Assembly (NCBI GenBank): GCA_965207125.1
Contig: OZ242263.1
Span: 682,001-746,000 of the forward strand
Source: G965207125 sp965207125
Lineage (GTDB): Bacteria > Pseudomonadota > Alphaproteobacteria > Puniceispirillales > UBA1172
Reading direction: 5' to 3'
Length of the DNA stretch: 64,000 nt
This document shows, one piece after another, positions 60,269-64,000 of the stretch. How positions within the stretch are numbered: the first letter of the stretch is position 1; the number at the start of each line of letters is the position of its first letter. The position numbers and the translations under genes are program-made. The notes under the pieces were generated by a model. That model saw nothing but the letters and a program-made list of their open reading frames with translations. It did not search any database and was not told the origin of the DNA.

Positions 60269-60560
60269 TTAGCCCACAAACGCCTTCTCGACGACAAACT
60301 CTCCTGGCGCGCTATTCGCCCCTTCCTTAAAGCCTGCCTCTTCGACGATGGTGCGAACATCCTTGAGCATAGCTACAGACCCGCAAATCATCACTCTATC
60401 GACAGTGGGGTTAAGCGGCTCAGTATCAAGTTCTCGATACACCTCCCCACTCTGTAGCAAATTGGTAATCCGCCCCATCAGCGCTGATTCCTCTCTAGTC
60501 GTAGTCACGACAAGCTGTAACCTTTCTGTTGCCAGTTCACCAACTAGAGGATCATTGATC
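60269..60560 (-). pseudogene. fpr: 3' fragment of ferredoxin-NADP+ reductase (fpr)
   Basis: The C-terminal ~95 residues of Fpr are well preserved: VTTTREESALMGRITNLL, VDRVMICGSVAMLKDV, GFKEGANSAPGEFVVEKAFVG and stop. These are the NADP-binding half and the C-terminal tail of an alphaproteobacterial-type Fpr. The N-terminal FAD domain is absent, and the frame upstream is unrelated. An intact gene would be ~257 residues. The fragment has no start of its own. Confidence 0.88.
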
Positions 60561-60625
60561 TTCGTCGACTGCACCCCCATGTACCAAGCTTCATTCGCCA
60601 CGAATGGGATGGCTCCTAGTCTGGC

Positions 60626-60868
60626 TTGCACTATCACACAAAAAAATGGCAAGACGAATGGGGTCTTTCCGAAAAAATGGTCCAAGAGGCCATATCGATT
60701 ATGGGAACAGATGCTGTGGTGATCGCAATACTCATTACCCACTGGAAAAACGAGCTGGGGCTGATTGATAAAACCCCTGCGGCCTATCTTTGGGGTATCA
60801 TCAGAAAGGCCAAGTCAGGAAATATGAACCTTCCGAAGACCATCTACTCACTACAGAACAGGAAGTAA
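60626..60868 (+). pseudogene. repC-like plasmid replication initiator, 3' fragment
   Basis: The C-terminal ~60 residues (VQEAISIMGTDAVVIAILI, then TPAAYLWGIIRKAKSG and LPKTIYSL) resemble the RP-C C-terminal domain of alphaproteobacterial repABC plasmids, where a QDA..LMGPE motif precedes a GGYLRDLTRKAERG-type motif. The upstream part of repC is missing and the sequence abuts the fpr fragment in opposite orientation. The identification is by eye from motif spacing. It is probably a scar of plasmid integration. Confidence 0.55.
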
Positions 60869-60980
60869 TTACGCCGCTTTAGGAGCCTCGTACAATGAAT
60901 TATATCGCTTAAGAAGGCTCATGTTTTCCTGCTCAAGCAGGTTAAAAAAGGATTATTTAACAGGCACTTAACGTGCAAAT
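60869..60980. other. Downstream region of tRNA-Ser
   Basis: This short spacer contains a small inverted repeat CCTGCTCAAGCAGG (60929-60942). Nearer the tRNA, on the minus strand, is GCAC-GTTAA-GTGC followed by a T-rich stretch that could terminate tRNA transcription. Confidence 0.4.
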
Positions 60981-61070
60981 TGGCAGAAGGGAGGGGATTT
61001 GAACCCCTGAGGGACGTTAGCCCCAACACGCTTTCCAGGCGCGCGCCTTAAACCACTCGGCCACCCTTCT
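60981..61070 (-). tRNA. tRNA-Ser(GGA)
   Basis: A complete 90-nt class II tRNA. The 7-bp acceptor AGAAGGG/CCCTTCT, D arm, anticodon stem CGCGC/GCGTG with loop CTGGAAA (anticodon GGA), a long variable arm (GGGGCTAACGTCCC), T arm AGGGGTTCAAATCCCCT and an encoded GCCA end are all present. It reads UCC/UCU serine codons. It is the intact parent of the pseudogene at 12894-12972. Confidence 0.97.
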
Positions 61071-61478
61071 CCTGTTTTCATGCACCCAGCATAGAGGGAA
61101 ACTTTTGGTGATGCAACGATTTGCCTATTCTTTTCTCCCGATCTTTCATTCTTACCTTTCCCCCCCTCATCTTTAAGCAATGAAGGGCTTGGGGCGAAGA
61201 TCAAAACGCCGTTCCAAGAAAGAACACGGGCGAAAACATCAAGGTAGGATTTGGGATGGAATACCCACAGAAGCAACATTGTAAGAAAAAACACTAAAAC
61301 GCTTTTTCTAAAATCAAAGACCAGCTCCTTAAAACCGATTTTAAGCGTGGTGTGGGACCGCAGATACATTATGGCCCTCCACACAATACCAAAAAGAGAA
61401 AATAGCGCACTGAGAGGTGGAATTTTAGCAGCGATAGAGGTTTTGAGTGCTGAAAACCAAGTCTTTTACCAACAAGCC
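61071..61478. other. tRNA-Ser upstream region, no supported gene
   Basis: The part up to 61265 is the tRNA promoter flank that is duplicated at 12973-13161. A minus-strand frame running from 61384 through the tRNA contains a hydrophobic stretch (VLVFFLTMLLLWVF), but it reads into the tRNA gene and is judged fortuitous. Nothing else is recognised. Confidence 0.5.
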
Positions 61479-61961
61479 TCATCTATTAGAGTTTTTCCTG
61501 AATTGAGCCGGGCGTTGAAACTCTCCCGCCCATAGCCCCCGACGAGCACGGCGGGCCTGGTCCTCATCGGCTTTATAATCATTGGTGTAATAAGCAACCG
61601 CCCATCCCTCGTGCACGAGCGTTTTCTGAACATCTATGTTGCTTTTTCCCACATAGCATTTGCCGAGAAGGCGTTGATATTGGTCGCGGCCTGTAATGTG
61701 GCACTTGATGGTTTTATTAACGGCCAGCATCGTTTTCAGCGTATCGCGGGCGAAAACACCGCAATGCCACTCCGTGCCATCATGGGTGCGGCAGGTCTGG
61801 CGGATCTCCGGAGTATCTATTCCAACAAGCCTGATTTTGTTCCGGCCGATGTGAATAGTATCGCCATCGGCCACCCTCACCTTCTGGCCATATTCAGCCG
61901 AAATGATGGGGAGGTTCGTCTCATCGGCCACGGCCGCGGTGATGAGAACCCAGCAGGTCAA
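61479..61961 (-). CDS. Thermonuclease (SNase-like) family protein
   Basis: This ~160-aa protein has the staphylococcal-nuclease OB-fold: RVADGDTIHIGRNKIRLVGI with DTPEI, the FARDTLKTML helix, TGRDQYQRLLGKCYV, and LVHEGWAVAYYTNDYKADE. The Arg/Asp/Glu catalytic pattern appears present (DGDT, IRLVGIDTPE, RDQYQR). A hydrophobic N-terminus (LLLTCWVLITAAVA) suggests export. The only start in frame is a TTG at 61961, inside that hydrophobic stretch, and no ATG/GTG exists before the upstream stop. Either TTG is used or the 5' end is damaged. Its right neighbour at 62046 is divergent. Confidence 0.8.
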   Translation of the reverse strand: MTCWVLITAAVADETNLPIISAEYGQKVRVADGDTIHIGRNKIRLVGIDTPEIRQTCRTHDGTEWHCGVFARDTLKTMLAVNKTIKCHITGRDQYQRLLGKCYVGKSNIDVQKTLVHEGWAVAYYTNDYKADEDQARRARRGLWAGEFQRPAQFRKNSNR

Positions 61962-62045
61962 TAACAGACCTAAACACGGTATCTGTGGTTAAATGCTGTT
62001 GACTCTTACTTTGGTTGCACCTGATAATGAAGCCCAAGGAAGATT

Positions 62046-63176
62046 TTGAACAGTGACGTTATTCAGAAAATATCGAACATGACACAGCCCACGGAAAAAC
62101 GTACGTGGCGTATAAGGTCTCACCTTTGGTGGCTTATATGGCTTGTCCCTGCAATTCTGTTCGTAACTTTAGGGTCTATATCTGCGGAGCAAGGTGATGC
62201 TGAGGCGCAGTATAATCTTGGTGTGATGCATTACAATGGTGATGGCGTTCCGCAAGATCACGCAAAAGCCTTTGAGTTGTTCACCAAATCTGCAGAGCAA
62301 GGCTTTGCGGCGGCGCAGGATCGACTTGGTTGGATGCATAGATTTGGCTTAGGCGTTCCGCAAGACTCTGAGAAAGCCATTGAGTGGTACACCAAATCTG
62401 CGGAGCAAGGTTATGCAGAGGCGCAGTATAATCTTGGTGTGATGTATGATAACGGAAGAGGCGTCCCGCAAAATTACAGAAAGGCTGTTGATTGGTACAC
62501 CAAATCTGCGGAGCAAGGTTTTGCGTGGGCGCAGTATAATCTTGGTAATATGTATGATAATGGAGAAGGCGTTCCGCAAAATTACAGAAAGGCTGTTCAT
62601 TGGTACACCAAATCTGCGGAGCAAGGTTTTGCGTGGGCGCAGTATAATCTTGGTAATATGTATGATAATGGAAGAGGCGTTCCGCAAGATTACAGAAAGG
62701 CTGTTCATTGGTACACCAAATCTGCAGAGCAAGGTTATGCAGAGGCGCAGTATAATCTTGGCGATATGTATGAAAAGGGAGAAGGCGTTCCGCAAGATTA
62801 TAAACAGGCTGTTCATTGGTACACCAAATCTGCGGAGCAAGGTTATGCGTGGGCGCAGCATAATCTTGGTAATATGTATGATAATGGAAGAGGCGTCCCG
62901 CAAGATCACAGAAAGGCTGTTCATTGGTTCACCAAATCTGCAGAGCAAGGTTATGCAAGGGCGCAGTTTAATCTTGGTCTGATGTATGGAAAAGGGAAGG
63001 GCCTTATGCAAAATTACAAAAAAGCCTATATGTGGTTCAACCTTGCTATTCATAACGGAGATTCAGATGAACAAAAAGCTAGAGACACAGTGGCAAAGGA
63101 ACTTAGCTCTCAAGATTTGATAGAAGCACAAGAGATGACAGAGCGTTGCCTCGATAGTGGATATGAGAATTGCTAA
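62046..63176 (+). CDS. Large Sel1-repeat protein with N-terminal membrane anchor
   Basis: This 376-aa protein has a short basic N-terminus and one membrane segment or uncleaved signal (WWLIWLVPAILFVTLG, residues ~28-45). Eight Sel1 units of 36 residues (AEQGYAEAQYNLGVMYDNGR type) follow, and then the family C-terminus ending CLDSGYENC. The units are nearly identical at DNA level (108-bp period). It is likely a periplasmic-facing scaffold. A TTG start at 62046 has AAGGAAG 6 bases upstream. An ATG at 62079 lacks a site and would shorten the N-terminus. The last 79 bases from 63146 occur again, inverted, at 12816-12894. Confidence 0.85.
   Translation: MNSDVIQKISNMTQPTEKRTWRIRSHLWWLIWLVPAILFVTLGSISAEQGDAEAQYNLGVMHYNGDGVPQDHAKAFELFTKSAEQGFAAAQDRLGWMHRFGLGVPQDSEKAIEWYTKSAEQGYAEAQYNLGVMYDNGRGVPQNYRKAVDWYTKSAEQGFAWAQYNLGNMYDNGEGVPQNYRKAVHWYTKSAEQGFAWAQYNLGNMYDNGRGVPQDYRKAVHWYTKSAEQGYAEAQYNLGDMYEKGEGVPQDYKQAVHWYTKSAEQGYAWAQHNLGNMYDNGRGVPQDHRKAVHWFTKSAEQGYARAQFNLGLMYGKGKGLMQNYKKAYMWFNLAIHNGDSDEQKARDTVAKELSSQDLIEAQEMTERCLDSGYENC
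62190..63030 (+). repeat. Tandem 108-bp Sel1 repeats
   Basis: Eight in-frame units of 108 bp. Units 3 to 7 are closest, with landmark CAAATCTGCGGAGCAAGG recurring once per unit. Recent expansion by unequal exchange is likely. Confidence 0.9.
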
Positions 63177-63224
63177 TGGATCAAGGGTCAAAATCCGTGA
63201 TAGGTGTTTAATATCGCTGGAGAG

Positions 63225-63599
63225 GATCATGTTCTCAAGTTAACCCGCTTCAAGCTGGAATAATCCCCGTTTTATAACTGTTTGCTCTGCTCTCGGACGG
63301 GGTTTGCACGTGACGGGTGGAATGATAGTGTGGGGACTTGTGACAAGGTAGGATATGCAAAACCAAGCGATGTATCAGTAATTACCGCTCGCACCTCTGT
63401 CCCGTATTGTGTTCTCGAGCGCGTATGCATCATCCAAATGCGTACGGGTACGCAACTCCTCTGACACAATGAGGTGCTTTTCACCTGCGTCAAGGGTTCA
63501 ATTCCAAGTATATCTTCAGGTAACAAATCGCAGAAGTGGCTGTGGATTACACGGGTACTTTATCCTTTAATCCACCTTCATCGTTCCATTTCCCAGCAA
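63225..63599. other. Intergenic, no supported gene
   Basis: Short frames of 60-84 codons occur on both strands (around 63272-63526), but they overlap each other, are Cys/Arg-rich in an uncharacteristic way and match no family I know. No RNA gene was recognised. Confidence 0.4.
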
Positions 63600-63740
63600 C
63601 TATTTGGAAATCATACTAACGATTTCATCTGAAAGATGATCAAGGGCCGTATCTTTTCTGCTTTCTTCCAAGATCGAGATCAGCCGCGGCAATCCTGCCA
63701 ACGCGTAAGCATTTGCAATTCGCATCATCTTGTGAGGGTC
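63600..63740 (-). pseudogene. Unrecognised C-terminal gene fragment
   Basis: A minus-strand frame of ~46 codons (DPHKMMRIANAYALAGLPRL, then DHLSDEIVSMISK and stop) has the helical, alanine/leucine-rich look of a real protein C-terminus. An in-frame stop lies just upstream in the edge of repeat R1, so the 5' part seems to have been removed by that duplication. I cannot name the family. Confidence 0.35.
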
Positions 63741-63754
63741 GCTGGCCCCTTTAT

Positions 63755-64000
63755 TCCACCTTATTCAAGATAAACTCAAAAAGACCCTCGCTTTGGAGCA
63801 AAAACGCGGTTTCCGCTTTGAAATGGCAACGGCCCTCTCTTCTGAAACAATAAGCCAGCCTGTCATAAGCAACCCGACTACCCAAACCAACCTCATGCCC
63901 CCAAAACCGTGTCAGCCAAAATTGTGAAATAGAGTTATCTTTAGGCCTTTAGTTTGTCTCGTAAATTTCCATCTGCCTTTAAGCACAATGTTTCCGGTGA
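63755..64000. repeat. ~245-bp duplicated segment R1, copy b (runs off the window)
   Basis: This partner of 59983-60225 has a few substitutions and one-base indels. It continues to the window edge. In copy a the next thing is the 3' end of fpr on the minus strand. Confidence 0.9.

Noticed and set aside
60968..61384. Minus-strand 138-codon frame with a hydrophobic stretch
   Set aside because: It runs straight through the intact tRNA-Ser gene and has no good ribosome-binding site or known domain.
62349..63053. Minus-strand 234-codon frame
   Set aside because: It is the antisense of the 108-bp Sel1 repeats; periodicity is inherited from the sense gene.
63480..63510. T-loop-like GGTTCAATTCC suggesting a tRNA
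   Set aside because: No acceptor, D or anticodon arm can be built around it.

Overview
The window looks like a piece of a marine alphaproteobacterial chromosome, possibly near the SAR116 group. The basis is the gene content: two cupins of the DMSP-lyase type, a SigF/NrsF-linked bufferin operon, peptide and polyamine ABC importers, and a repC-like (alphaproteobacterial plasmid) remnant. The assignment is inferred from families, because no rRNA or ribosomal protein gene is present.

Region 1 (1-30.6 kb) is dominated by three giant minus-strand genes of 4201, 1866 and 2107 codons. They encode repetitive surface or secreted proteins built from VCBS/cadherin-like/putative-Ig repeats, RTX-type calcium-binding repeats and a recurring ~150-residue module. 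The 1866-residue protein also carries two copies of a subtilase-like module. Two broken relatives, a 236-codon piece and a C-terminal stub with an in-frame TAG, show a family that expands and decays. No type I secretion genes are in the window. Between the giants lie a chimeric tRNA-Ser pseudogene (12.8-13.2 kb) and a plus-strand trio at 20-23.8 kb: a ThDP-dependent 2-oxoacid decarboxylase, a fatty acid hydroxylase and an ArgE-like deacylase.

Region 2 (30.6-49.4 kb) is metabolic. It has an EamA exporter divergent from a DMSP-lyase-like cupin, then a peptide/opine-type ABC importer (SBP, two permeases, fused ATPase), a D-amino-acid aminotransferase, a second EamA protein, a class III aminotransferase and two tandem PotD-like binding proteins. 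The genes between 36.4 and 42.9 kb carry many single-base frameshifts, which is either a local sequence-quality problem or clustered decay. A DUF488 gene follows. On the minus strand a Rieske oxygenase, PotB, PotC, PotA and a Sel1-repeat protein form an operon; the tandem SBP genes nearby may supply its missing binding protein.

Region 3 (49.6-53.5 kb) is a compact bufferin-type RiPP locus: a four-cysteine secreted precursor (DUF2282), an MNIO (DUF692) enzyme, a DUF2063 partner, a DoxX-like membrane protein, an ECF sigma factor and its NrsF-type membrane anti-sigma factor. A strong hairpin separates precursor from enzyme.

Region 4 (53.5-58.6 kb) is a five-gene minus-strand catabolic operon: DMSP-lyase-like cupin, enolase-superfamily enzyme, Asp/Asn-hydroxylase-like dioxygenase, threonine aldolase and MmgE/PrpD protein. 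The hydroxylase and aldolase suggest turnover of beta-hydroxy amino acids.

Region 5 (58.6-64 kb) is a rearranged patch with three Sel1-repeat genes, two fragments of ferredoxin-NADP reductase, a repC-like 3' fragment, the intact tRNA-Ser(GGA), a thermonuclease and a ~245-bp duplicated segment. The 3' end of the last Sel1 gene and the tRNA-Ser are the two parents of the chimera at 12.8-13.2 kb, linking the two ends of the window.
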